A DNA stretch of 64,000 bases. Origin: CAYGLF01 sp964350945 (GTDB taxonomy: Bacteria; Chlamydiota; Chlamydiia; Chlamydiales; JAAZZY01). Location: NCBI GenBank assembly GCA_964350945.1, contig CAYGLF010000003.1:62001-126000 (forward strand), in the 5' to 3' direction. The notes beneath the pieces were generated by a model. It searched no databases, was not told where the DNA came from, and worked only from the letters and a program-made list of their open reading frames with translations. Shown here piece after piece: positions 8,611 to 16,644 of this stretch; the stretch's first letter is position 1; every line of letters starts with the position of its first letter. The position numbers and the translations under genes were made by a program.

Positions 8611-9375
8611 TTATTCGGTAGCGCTTCTTTTAAACGCCGATAGGATCATAAAAAGCGGGAACTCTTTACGGGCAAAATTTTCACTTGCAGCTGCCTTTCC
8701 ATAGCTTTTACGGTTCGAGCAAATTTCAAGGGTGTTGTCGACTGCAAATCCCGCTTCATTGAGAAATTTAAAGTAGCTAGAAAGCGGCCAGTGAAAGCTC
8801 CAAGTGACGGGCGATTTGTCTCCTGCAGATGGGTTGGTTTGGATAGATGACTTAAAAGGGGTTAAATAGCGGTCCACACGGCGGTACTGCCCCTTATGGT
8901 TGTCTAAAAACTCCCAAGAGGAGTGTTTGGGAATGCGGAAGCAAGGGTGGTTAATAACCAGCGCAAGGCGACCATTTTCTTTCAGTGCGCTTGCCGCATT
9001 TTTCAATGCTCTTTTAGGGTTTGAGATATTTTGTAAGGAAAGTACAAAGCAAGCGTGACTAAATAGAGTGGGCGTTTTCAAGGGGAGCGTTACATCTTGA
9101 ACTTTAAAATGGTGATGGGGAGACTGATTACTTTTAGTGGCGCTTGTAATTAAAGATTTAGAGGCATCTAGCCCCAAATATTTAATGCTAGGGTCAATAG
9201 CTCTTGAAAGAATGCCTTGTCCACAACCTAGATCTAAGAGAGAATCATCTAAAGAGAGATTTAAAAGAGTCGTTAGCTGGGGCAGAATAAGCTCACGGTG
9301 ATTGTATCCGCCGTCTTGCTTCATATGCTTATCATACCAGTGACTTGATTTTTGCCAGCTTGTATCTCGAACCAT
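8611..9375 (-). CDS. Class I SAM-dependent methyltransferase
   Basis: Rossmann-fold methyltransferase with motif I LLDLGCGQGILSRAI, an acidic post-I residue in LGLDASKS, and motif IV-like ACFVLSLQNI. The substrate cannot be told; the domain is of the generic Methyltransf_11/25 type acting on a small molecule or lipid. The start is decided by an AGGAG 5 nt before the ATG at 9375 (product MVRDTSWQKSSHW). A longer reading to 9444 adds 23 residues without a ribosome site. It lies 48 bp upstream of dapB on the same strand and may be transcribed into the dap operon, though no functional link is apparent. Confidence 0.82.
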   Translation of the reverse strand: MVRDTSWQKSSHWYDKHMKQDGGYNHRELILPQLTTLLNLSLDDSLLDLGCGQGILSRAIDPSIKYLGLDASKSLITSATKSNQSPHHHFKVQDVTLPLKTPTLFSHACFVLSLQNISNPKRALKNAASALKENGRLALVINHPCFRIPKHSSWEFLDNHKGQYRRVDRYLTPFKSSIQTNPSAGDKSPVTWSFHWPLSSYFKFLNEAGFAVDNTLEICSNRKSYGKAAASENFARKEFPLFMILSAFKRSATE

Positions 9376-9499
9376 CATTTCTCCTAATTTAGGTAAGTAT
9401 TTTATCTGGAAATCGGATAGCAAACAATCCTTTTCTTCCCACACATCTCTTAAAATAACGTAAAAATTAAAAAAAAAGATTGATTAATAAGGGGCGCTT

Positions 9500-9557
9500 C
9501 CCTAAATGTATGATAATACATTGTATCCATTGTATTTGGCGACGTGCGCCTTTAGGG
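9500..9557 (+). promoter_or_regulatory. Inverted repeats in the leader of the Cys-rich lipoprotein gene
   Basis: CCCTAAA at 9500-9506 is mirrored by TTTAGGG at 9551-9557, and ATGTAT/ATACAT (about 9506-9521) forms a small inner hairpin. The structure sits 27 bp before the start codon and could be an mRNA leader fold or an operator. No known riboswitch recognised. Confidence 0.3.
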
Positions 9558-9583
9558 AAAATACCAGAATTAAGGAGAACTCC

Positions 9584-9751
9584 ATGAAAAAATTTGCGCT
9601 TATTTTAGTCACAGGGTTATTTGCTTTGTCAGCTGTCGGATGTGAAAGCTGGGGATCTAATAATAACAATAAGAACTGCTGCAAAAAGAATTGTTCAAGC
9701 TGCTCAAAAGGCAGACGTTGCAACAGTAATTGCTGCCAAGGATCTAACTAG
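9584..9751 (+). CDS. Small cysteine-rich lipoprotein (OmcA-like in character)
   Basis: A 55-aa protein starting at the ATG after AAGGAG; the in-frame ORF continues further upstream, but the start here is fixed by the ribosome site and by the signal peptide. Residues 1-19 are a lipoprotein signal with a lipobox ending AVGC, so Cys20 should be acylated. The mature part is a 36-residue stretch with eight Cys in all (20, 32, 33, 37, 40, 46, 50, 51), rich in Asn, Ser and Lys. Chlamydiaceae have a small Cys-rich outer-membrane lipoprotein, OmcA, that is disulfide-linked in elementary bodies; this protein has the same character but I see no convincing residue-by-residue homology. It is monocistronic and followed by a strong terminator. 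Confidence 0.78.
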   Translation: MKKFALILVTGLFALSAVGCESWGSNNNNKNCCKKNCSSCSKGRRCNSNCCQGSN

Positions 9752-9780
9752 ATCTCATAACCATTTAAATTTAAATGATT

Positions 9781-9817
9781 AAAAACCTCTAAATCTATTT
9801 ATTTAGGGGTTTTTTTA
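9781..9817 (+). terminator. Rho-independent terminator after the Cys-rich lipoprotein
   Basis: Stem AAACCTCTAAAT (9783-9794) pairs with ATTTAGGGGTTT (9801-9812) with one G-T wobble, loop of six, followed by a run of T to 9817. Confidence 0.82.
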
Positions 9818-9847
9818 TATTTTCAGCTTATTTACAATTATCATAAA

Positions 9848-10507
9848 ATGAGGTTGGAAGTGGATATATCAGTTCAAAGTATTGTGGAGTTAATAGAAAA
9901 GCTAACAGGAGATGGAGGGTGTCCTTGGAGCCAGCAACAAGCCGCAAGCACCCTTTGCCATTATGTGATTGAAGAGAGCTATGAAGTGATTGATGCAATC
10001 AGTGAAGGCGATTTAGAAAAAATAATAGAAGAGAGTGGGGACCTGTTATTTGCAACTCTTTTTACGCTGGCCGCAGCCTGTAAGCAGTATGACTTTCTTC
10101 CCAAGCTGGCCATTGAAGCAGTGGTCAATAAAATCATTAGAAGACATCCACACGTTTTTGAAAATCCAAGACCAACGATTAGTTTTGAAGAGCTTCGCAT
10201 TCAATGGGAAAAGATTAAAGCTCAAGAGAGAATCCAAAATCCTAGGAAGTCAAAGGGACTGTTAGATTCTATTACCCGCTCGCTGCCCGTGGTTACTCGA
10301 GCTATGAAGCTGATTGAGCTTGGCCAGAGTCATGGATTTGAATACCAAGGAAATTCAAAGACAGTGGGAGGGCGTTTTATCAACCTGATTTGCCAAGGGC
10401 TGGATGGGCATGAAAATGTAGATCACCTTTTTGAAGAGGGGCTTAGTGACTATGAGGAAAATTTCAAAAAATGGGTTGAAGAAAAAAAACCGGAGATTTT
10501 CTTATAA
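9848..10507 (+). CDS. mazG: MazG family nucleoside triphosphate pyrophosphohydrolase
   Basis: All-alpha NTP pyrophosphohydrolase that hydrolyses (d)NTPs to the monophosphate and PPi, a housecleaning role. Seen: GGCPWSQQQ near residues 22-30, the metal-binding EESYEV near 42-47 and EESGDLLF near 60-67 (ExxE...ExxD pattern), IIRRHPHVFEN near 96-106, and W(x3)K(x2)E after it. The 219-aa length covers the first MazG domain plus a shortened second one; E. coli MazG is 263 aa. Its 3' end is overlapped on the other strand by the SRP RNA gene. Confidence 0.93.
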   Translation: MRLEVDISVQSIVELIEKLTGDGGCPWSQQQAASTLCHYVIEESYEVIDAISEGDLEKIIEESGDLLFATLFTLAAACKQYDFLPKLAIEAVVNKIIRRHPHVFENPRPTISFEELRIQWEKIKAQERIQNPRKSKGLLDSITRSLPVVTRAMKLIELGQSHGFEYQGNSKTVGGRFINLICQGLDGHENVDHLFEEGLSDYEENFKKWVEEKKPEIFL

Positions 10508-10586
10508 CATGAGAAACTTCTCTTAAGGCTGCTACCTTCCGGTCCTGACCTGATTCGAGGGCTCTTATCTTACAAGGTCCCCGGTT
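10482..10586 (-). ncRNA. ffs: Signal recognition particle RNA (small bacterial type, about 100 nt)
   Basis: Read on the minus strand, the conserved domain IV core CAGGTCAGGACCGGAAGG is followed by TAGCAGCC, that is the Ffh-binding symmetric loop, asymmetric loop and GGAA tetraloop. The ends pair: 5' AACCGGGGA (10578-10586) with 3' TCTCCGGTT (10489-10497), then CTTGTAA with TTATAAG inside it, giving the single long hairpin of the short bacterial SRP RNA. A T-run at 10482-10489 follows and would act as terminator. The 3' end lies in the last 20 bp of mazG, on the opposite strand. Exact ends are inferred from base pairing. Confidence 0.92.
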
Positions 10587-10738
10587 AAATTAGTTCTAAT
10601 ATTAGCCCATAGACCCATTATCAAGCAACTATCGATTTTCGCTTGGCTTTTATTTTACTGGTGTCATTTGTCCCTTTTTGTTACTTTCGTTATCGCAAAA
10701 GTGAGCTCAACATAGTTTTCAAAAGAAAAGGAGAGAGA

Positions 10739-11266
10739 ATGAAAGTCTTTTTTTTAACCCTGCTAAGTTTATGTAGCGCTTGGTTAGGCGCCCTACAAGA
10801 GGTTGTTTCAATTCCAGACCCACAAAACTTTCAACAGTACTGGCAACTTGTAGAAGAAAAGCATCAAGAGCTGGAATCTTTACAAGAATGGGTTCCTATT
10901 GCAGATTCAGATGAAGCTAGAACTAAATCCTTTGGTATTCAGCTTTACCAGCTCGAAGAAGACTATGACCTTAAACATTTCTACACAATGTTTGTTGAGA
11001 CACTGGAGCGTGATTTTGAAGACAATGAGAGCTCTTTTTTACACGAGACTCATTCAGAATCTCCAGAGGCAATTCTATTTAGCTGGTGGAGTGAGCCGCA
11101 TGATCACGAAGTTGGCAAAGAGTGGGTTCATCTGATGAAAGACGACCATAATCGGGTGCTATTTGTGCGGTTTGCTACAAAATCATTTGAAGAATCTGCT
11201 GAAGATGATGTCTGGAGGGAGTGTCTTAAACAAGTTACTTTTAAAGATATTCAAGACGACTGCTGA
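10739..11266 (+). CDS. Secreted hypothetical protein, 175 aa
   Basis: Not recognised. The ATG at 10739 follows AGGAGAGAG and opens a Sec signal peptide (MKVFFLTLLSLCSAWLGALQ, cleavage probably after residue 17 or 18). The reading frame extends further upstream but without a ribosome site. The mature part is acidic and contains KEWVHLMKDDHNRVLFVRFATK, reading like a small alpha/beta domain. A periplasmic location is likely. It converges on the asparagine-synthetase-like gene, overlapping its 3' end by 16 bp. Confidence 0.72.
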   Translation: MKVFFLTLLSLCSAWLGALQEVVSIPDPQNFQQYWQLVEEKHQELESLQEWVPIADSDEARTKSFGIQLYQLEEDYDLKHFYTMFVETLERDFEDNESSFLHETHSESPEAILFSWWSEPHDHEVGKEWVHLMKDDHNRVLFVRFATKSFEESAEDDVWRECLKQVTFKDIQDDC

Positions 11267-13195
11267 GCCGTTGGCTGTTCTTTTAAAAAATCGATGGTAG
11301 GTCCTGATTGAGGGAAAGTTTTAATAGGATTGTTGACGAATAAGTTAAACCAAATCTCTAACGTCAAGATGGACCACAGCTTCTCAAACTGCCGCTGACC
11401 CCACTGGCCTTTTTCTAAAATTTTTCTTAAGGTCTTCCCGTCAATAATATTAGACTCTGCAAGAACTCCTTTTGAGAGACTCATGAAAACCTCTCGGATC
11501 ACAGGGTTTTTGAGCCATGGGTGAAGTAAATTCGAACCTGGCTGTTCAAATCCGCACAACTCTTCAGGTGCAAATTGATCAGATAAGATATTGTGCAAAG
11601 GAATGCCCGTTTTTTTTCCTCGTGATTTAAAAGGTTCTGGAAGAGCAATCATATACTCTAGGACATGTTGATCAAAAAAAGGACAGCAAAGCTCAATGCC
11701 CGCGGACGAAAATAAATTGTGGTATTGAATCAGGTGACGATTGGAAAGGGTGGTCTCTGCATCGAAGAACAAATAATCTTCAATGGCAAGGTTTTGATAG
11801 AGGATAAATTTCAGGTATTGATAGGACTGCTGAAGAAATAGATTTAAATCAAAGAGTCCGTTAAGTCCTGGTGCAATTTGTTTGAGTTGGCTTTGAGAAA
11901 ACAGGGCTTGCTGTTTGATATATTCTAAAGAGAGAAGGTCTCGTTGAAAAAAACGAAGGCCATTGAGTGCAAGTCTTTTGTTTACTTTGCCTAATGCTGG
12001 AATAATTCCTTTTAAGAAAAGAGGTTTGGACAAGTGAATAAACCACAAAAAGAGCGGCTCGTAGTACATTGAGTGGTTGCCGAGGGGATTTCCTAAAAAT
12101 TCACTGCTACCAAGTCCTGTAAATACCGAAGAATAGTGCCCTTCCATTTTTTTGGCTAAATTCCAGACTGCAACAGAGCGGGGGTCTGCAATGGGTTCAT
12201 CAAGGTGCCAGGTGATAATTTGCAATTCTTGCATCATTTGATGAGCTTGAATGCTGATATTTTCATGTTTAAGGCCTAGCTTACGTACACAATGTTCTAT
12301 GTAGGGAGCGTTACGATTATGTTCAATTTCAAAGTCCATTGAGAAGCCGTTACAGTTGCCTTTTGCTTGCTCATGGAGAAGGCGTGCGATCGAAGTGGAC
12401 CCAACGTCTCCGGTTAAAATGCAGCCTGTTTTTTTGTTAGGGTCTAACCGTTGTTTGACTGCTTGTTTGAGAAGGCTGTCTAAGTCCGATGCCACTTTTT
12501 CAGGAGTATAATCTTTTGCGTCAAAAGAAAGTGATTTGAAGGTCCAGTATTTATTGACAGAGATTTCATTGTCGCCATTGATTTCAATAANNNNNNNNNN
12601 CAATAAAATGCCCAGGAAGTAAACGATTAATATTTTTAATAGGTGTTTTATCTTGTGAGAAGTACCCTAAAAAAAAGTATGAGGCGATTGAATTTAAGTC
12701 GGGGCTTTGAGCAACAAGGTCTGAAGCAAGAACTCCTTTCAGTTGGCTTGCAAAAATAAATCCTTGGCTCGAGTGCCCCCAGAAGAGACTCTTCTCGCCT
12801 AGTCTATCTCGGGCAAGGGTCATTTTTTTTTGCCTCAGATCAAAAATCATCAATGCAAATGGACCATTTATAAGTTTAAAGCATTCGGGTCCCCAAGTTT
12901 GAAAAGCGAGGATTAAAAGTTCAGGGTCATTCTTAGTGCCTATTTTTTGTCCGGTGTCTGATAAGCGTTTTTTAATCTCATCGTAGTTATAGATATGACC
13001 ATCAAGGATTAGAAAGTGACTTTGAATGGCATTTGAAAAAACAGTTCCACAGCTAGCTGTAAAATTAAAATTATTAAATTGAGAGACCTGATTGTGAGCA
13101 GCTAGGTGGGGGAGCGCCATGGTGGCGAGCATTTTCCCAAGTTCATCGGGAGCACTTATCTGGCAATTATTGACAATACCGGCTATTTTACTCAT
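11251..13195 (-). CDS. Asparagine synthetase B-like protein with altered active sites, interrupted by an assembly gap
   Basis: Both halves of a class II amidotransferase/asparagine synthetase are present: the N-terminal domain (12601-13195) with DGHIYNY, GPFALMIFD, RDRLGEKSLFWG and LLPGHF, and the ATP-binding domain (11251-12590) with DEPIADPRSVAVWNLAKKM. A run of 10 N at 12591-12600 separates them; the two halves are out of frame if the gap is exactly 10 nt, which is more likely a placeholder than a real frameshift. Catalytic positions are not canonical. The N-terminus is MSKIAGIV instead of MCGI(A/V)GI, so the nucleophilic Cys is missing. The PP-loop SGGxDSS reads TGDVGSTS, and the SGDGGDE motif reads TGLGSSE. 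Normal asparagine synthesis is therefore doubtful. It could be a pseudoenzyme or have a new substrate. Confidence 0.8.
12591..12600. other. Assembly gap (10 N)
   Basis: Ten ambiguous bases within the asparagine-synthetase-like gene, between the codons for PGHFI and IEINGDNEI. The real distance is unknown; homology suggests only a few codons are missing. Confidence 0.98.
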
Positions 13196-13290
13196 TAATT
13201 GTAAACGTTTTTGTTATTGATCGGAAATATTCTCTTCTTGCAAAATCACTTCATTAGTTGAAATAAATTTTTGGGTCAATTTAATTTTTT

Positions 13291-14265
13291 ATGGAATGTA
13301 AAAAGCTATACCCACTTCTTTTAGAACCTCACTATAAAGATTATGTGTGGGGAGGAAAGAGAATAGGGGTTCTTTACAACAGGTCTTCAGCTCCCGCAAT
13401 GTGTGCTGAGTCATGGGAGGCATCAGGTCGTGATCAAACTGCCAGCTTGATCCTAAATGGTGAGTTTAAAGGAAGCTTCTTAAACAATCTTGTAAAAACC
13501 TATCCCACACTTTTGGGCCCTCATTTTAAAGAGCACTTTCCTTTGTTATTCAAACTCATTGATGCGAATGAGGCGCTGAGTATACAGGTGCATCCACACC
13601 AACAGGCTATTGAAAATGGAATTGGGGAAGCTAAAAGTGAAATGTGGTATATTATTGATGCAAATCCGGGGAGTAAGATCTATTTAGGATTAAAAAAAAA
13701 TCTGCAGAACCAGGAGCTTGTTGAGGTTATCAATGAAGGGCGCTTAGAAGAAGAGATGAATGCTATTGAGGTTCAGACTGGTGAAGCTTACTATATTCCC
13801 GCAGGGCTGATCCATTCTATTGGAAAGGGTTGTTTGATCTATGAGGTTCAACAAAACTCAGATACGACGTATCGTTTATATGATTGGCATCGCAAAAATA
13901 GACCCTTACATATTGAACAAGCCCTTTCGGTGATGCTTGCCAATCAGGTGGCACACGCCGCAGTACCTGTTAAAAAGGTTTTAAAAAATGATCAGATTGA
14001 AATTTTAAATATTTTAAACTGTCCCTTTTTTTCTGTTAGGAAGCTCAAACTGAACACTTCATTTATTCTTCAAAAAGAGCTTTCCTTTAGGGTCTACTTT
14101 CTCCTCAGTGGTAAGCTTACACTCAAATTTGATAAGACAACCCTAAGCCTGGAGCCTGGCCAGACTTTTCTTTTACCCGCAGACATTGAAGTAGAAGCTG
14201 TTAACACGCATTCTTTCCCGTCAGTTTTGCTAGAAACAATTCCAAAAGAGTGTGAATTAATCTAG
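13291..14265 (+). CDS. manA: Mannose-6-phosphate isomerase, class I (short Bacillus-like form)
   Basis: Zinc-dependent interconversion of fructose-6-P and mannose-6-P, cytosolic, feeding GDP-sugar or glycan synthesis. Seen: 324 aa, KDYVWGGKRI near residue 16-25, AESWEASG near 38, the zinc-binding SIQVHPHQQAIENGIGEAKSE region near 97-117, YYIPAGLIHSIG near 168-179, and a cupin C-terminal part. It is divergent from the asparagine-synthetase-like gene, with 95 bp between the start codons. No clear Shine-Dalgarno sequence is visible before this ATG. Confidence 0.92.
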   Translation: MECKKLYPLLLEPHYKDYVWGGKRIGVLYNRSSAPAMCAESWEASGRDQTASLILNGEFKGSFLNNLVKTYPTLLGPHFKEHFPLLFKLIDANEALSIQVHPHQQAIENGIGEAKSEMWYIIDANPGSKIYLGLKKNLQNQELVEVINEGRLEEEMNAIEVQTGEAYYIPAGLIHSIGKGCLIYEVQQNSDTTYRLYDWHRKNRPLHIEQALSVMLANQVAHAAVPVKKVLKNDQIEILNILNCPFFSVRKLKLNTSFILQKELSFRVYFLLSGKLTLKFDKTTLSLEPGQTFLLPADIEVEAVNTHSFPSVLLETIPKECELI

Positions 14266-14331
14266 CCAAGAATCAAGCCCTTTTGATATGTTTTACTTTT
14301 GTTCAATTTAAGGGTCGAAGGAGTCGTTTAC

Positions 14332-15009
14332 GTGTTGGTTTCTATAAGTAAGTTTTTTTCAGTTTTAGTTTTAGTGTGTTTCTTAGCAAGTTGTTCTCAA
14401 GCGACTAGGCCACCTATGCAAGCCTTTAAATATCATGAGAATGCCAAAAGAAAGCCCGTAGTAGCTATGTTGCCCGTGGTGAGTCATGTTGAAGATTATC
14501 TTCCTTGGAGTTTAAGCGAAGAGTTCACAGCAGAACTGCAGCGTCGTTTGATTAATCACTCAGTTGTTTTCTTAAATGCAATTGATGTTCCTGTTGATTT
14601 ACAAAGTAAAATTGCGCAGTCTGATACAGTCAGTTTAAATTTAAACGAATTGCAGGGGCTAAGAGCTCAAAATGACTTTGTGGTTCTTTTAGAACTCATT
14701 GAACATTCTGAGAAAGGGTTTCATCTTTCTGATCAAGAGACTCTTCGATTGGGAGACTCAATCGATCGCACCTTAGAAATGAGAATGCGAGTTAAAGTGC
14801 TTGATTTAAGAGCAGAAAAGCCAAAGGTTATTTTACATGAGGTGATGCCATCTGAGTTTGTAATTCCTAAAGAGCCTCCTTCAATGAACGGTGAAAAGGC
14901 TGTTTGGGGTTGCGATGCTTACCCTGCATCTGCTTATGGGAGGGCTCATGCAAAGCTTGAGAAGGCTCTTGTAAAGCAGATAGAAAACTATATTTCTATT
15001 GCCCACTAG
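14332..15009 (+). CDS. Lipoprotein of unknown function
   Basis: A GTG start 8 nt after AAGGAG gives a 225-aa protein with a lipoprotein signal: MLVSISKFFSVLVLVCFLAS followed by Cys (lipobox FLASC). The reading frame extends upstream to a TTG at 14299 with no ribosome site. The mature protein has KPVVAMLPVVSH, then LSEEFTAELQRRLI, a layout seen in outer-membrane lipoproteins of the LpoB/CsgG-like alpha/beta type (a PVVAMLPV strand followed by an amphipathic helix); that resemblance is only suggestive. It is 6 bp upstream of the CPBP protease gene and likely cotranscribed with it and the PP2C phosphatase. Confidence 0.75.
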   Translation: MLVSISKFFSVLVLVCFLASCSQATRPPMQAFKYHENAKRKPVVAMLPVVSHVEDYLPWSLSEEFTAELQRRLINHSVVFLNAIDVPVDLQSKIAQSDTVSLNLNELQGLRAQNDFVVLLELIEHSEKGFHLSDQETLRLGDSIDRTLEMRMRVKVLDLRAEKPKVILHEVMPSEFVIPKEPPSMNGEKAVWGCDAYPASAYGRAHAKLEKALVKQIENYISIAH

Positions 15010-15015
15010 TGACTG

Positions 15016-15909
15016 ATGGATCCTCTTTTAAAAAAGACGCTAGAAGAACATTTAGGGATGTTTCTCCTAGCTCTTTTTTTGTCTGTGATCAGTTGTTTTC
15101 TCGCCTGGTACCGAGGCTATTTCAAGCTCCCTTCTTTCAAAAAATCAGATGTTGAGTTGAATCTGTACCACGTCTTAGGGGCCTTTTTAATTTACTTTTT
15201 TAGTTCTTGGTTTTTTGCAAGAGAAGCCCTTCACTGGGTGTTAGATTTGATCCCTTTAGATATCAAAGATCACTTACTACAAGAGATGGATGCTTTAAGA
15301 GGATGGGTGAATCTAGGTGTGATGGTTCTTATCTTTGTTTTTCTAATGGTTTATTTACGATTGATGGAGAGAAAAGCAGCACAAACTGTTTTTGGGGTGG
15401 GGTCGTATGGAGGTTTGGGGCCAAAGTTCTACAACTTTTCAATAGGGGTCTTGACCTGGGTAATTAGTTTCCCTTTGGTGGTCGCAGTGAGCCAGCTTTC
15501 AAATGTAATTTTAACACTCCTTAAACTGGATGTGCAAGAGCAAGTAGCTGTCCTTTTCTTAAAATCTACTATGAATAATCCGGTTGTCTTTGGTTTGACG
15601 TGTTTTTTAGTTGTGCTGTTAATTCCTGCGATTGAAGAGCTGCTTTTCCGTGGTTTTCTGCAGAACTTATTTGCCAAATATCTAGGTCGGCCCTGGGCCA
15701 TTTTTGTGAGTTCATTAATTTTTTCAGGTTTCCATTTCTCAGTATCTCAAAGCTGGGGCAACCTAGAAATTATTGCCTCTCTATTTGTCTTGTCATGTTT
15801 CTTGGGTTTTGTTTATTTTAGGCAAAAATCAATTTTTGCATCCATAGGGTTGCATGCCAGTTTTAATGGGGTCAACGTCTTGTTGATGAGTTTGTCAAAG
15901 GGGGGATAG
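15016..15909 (+). CDS. CPBP family intramembrane glutamic endopeptidase
   Basis: Polytopic inner-membrane protein (about seven or eight predicted spans) with the CPBP/Abi motifs: EELLFRGFLQ near residue 207-216 (Glu-Glu and Arg of motif 1), FSGFHFS near 241-247 (motif 2 His), and LHASFNG near 280-286 (motif 3 His/Asn). Homologues are site-2-type glutamyl proteases, such as Rce1-like CAAX processing enzymes; the bacterial substrate is not predictable. It ends in a TAGATG junction with the next gene, so translation is probably coupled to the phosphatase. Confidence 0.88.
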   Translation: MDPLLKKTLEEHLGMFLLALFLSVISCFLAWYRGYFKLPSFKKSDVELNLYHVLGAFLIYFFSSWFFAREALHWVLDLIPLDIKDHLLQEMDALRGWVNLGVMVLIFVFLMVYLRLMERKAAQTVFGVGSYGGLGPKFYNFSIGVLTWVISFPLVVAVSQLSNVILTLLKLDVQEQVAVLFLKSTMNNPVVFGLTCFLVVLLIPAIEELLFRGFLQNLFAKYLGRPWAIFVSSLIFSGFHFSVSQSWGNLEIIASLFVLSCFLGFVYFRQKSIFASIGLHASFNGVNVLLMSLSKGG

Positions 15910-16635
15910 ATGCAAATTAATGCCTATGCTATTTCGGATCAGGGGGAAGTTAGAGAACATAATGAAGATGCCTATGGGGTATTTAACTTAGAGAAATTTT
16001 ATGTTTTAGCTGATGGAGTTGGGGGGCGTCAAGCTGGAAAGGTGGCGGCTCTAGAAACGGTGAATCAGCTTTTCTACCGCTTACAGCTAATCCTAAGGCA
16101 GATTGAAAATTGTGAAGAAGAAGAAATTTTAAATCTACTTCAACTAAATGTAACTGAAACAAACCACGTTGTTATCAAGAAGGGGGACCGTCATGAAAAC
16201 CTTAAAGGGATGGCTGCTGCTTTTTGTTTTGCGTTTATCCATGAAAAAACCATGTATGTTTCCCATTATGGAGACAGTCGCATCTATCAAATTCGCCGCG
16301 GGAGAATCCGAGCACTGACTAAAGATCATACCCTAGCTCAAGAATTAGAAGATGCTCAAAAGGCGGTGACAAGTATTCGTCAAAAAAATACCTTAACAAA
16401 GGCAATTGGCCTTAAAGAGACTCACAAAGCTACCGTGGGGGTCCATTTACTTGAGGAAGGAGATTTGTACCTGCTGTGTAGTGATGGGGTTACAGAGAAG
16501 CTTTCTGAAGAGCTACTATTAAAATATCTCTCTCAAGATAAGAAGCCAGCGCTGCTGCTCAAAGAAATAATTTTAGCTGCAAGAAATCTGGGAGCTAAGG
16601 ATAATGCAACAGCTATACTGCTCAAAATAGACTAA
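15910..16635 (+). CDS. PP2C family serine/threonine protein phosphatase
   Basis: Metal-dependent Ser/Thr phosphatase. Seen: SDQGEVREHNEDA near residues 9-21 (Arg and metal Asp of motif 1), VLADGVGGRQAG near 34-44, YVSHYGDSRIY near 117, LCSDGVTEKL near 189-198 and the terminal DNATAILL metal site. It is 241 aa, that is a bare catalytic domain. The order PP2C then cysteine desulfurase matches the C. trachomatis CT259-CT258 pair as I remember it. It would counteract the Pkn-type Ser/Thr kinases known in Chlamydiae; no kinase is in this window. Confidence 0.93.
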   Translation: MQINAYAISDQGEVREHNEDAYGVFNLEKFYVLADGVGGRQAGKVAALETVNQLFYRLQLILRQIENCEEEEILNLLQLNVTETNHVVIKKGDRHENLKGMAAAFCFAFIHEKTMYVSHYGDSRIYQIRRGRIRALTKDHTLAQELEDAQKAVTSIRQKNTLTKAIGLKETHKATVGVHLLEEGDLYLLCSDGVTEKLSEELLLKYLSQDKKPALLLKEIILAARNLGAKDNATAILLKID

Positions 16636-16644
16636 GAACCTCTT

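Noticed and set aside
10643..10738. Longer N-terminus of the secreted 175-aa protein
   Set aside because: The upstream start lacks a ribosome site, whereas the ATG at 10739 has AGGAG and starts a good signal peptide.
12584..12603. Frameshift pseudogene at the N run of the asparagine-synthetase-like gene
   Set aside because: The frame difference depends on a run of exactly 10 N, a standard placeholder for unknown length, so it is not evidence of a frameshift.
15429..15701. 90-codon minus-strand ORF inside the CPBP protease gene
   Set aside because: It is antisense to a strongly supported membrane protease with all three active-site motifs, has no ribosome site and a shadow-type amino acid pattern.
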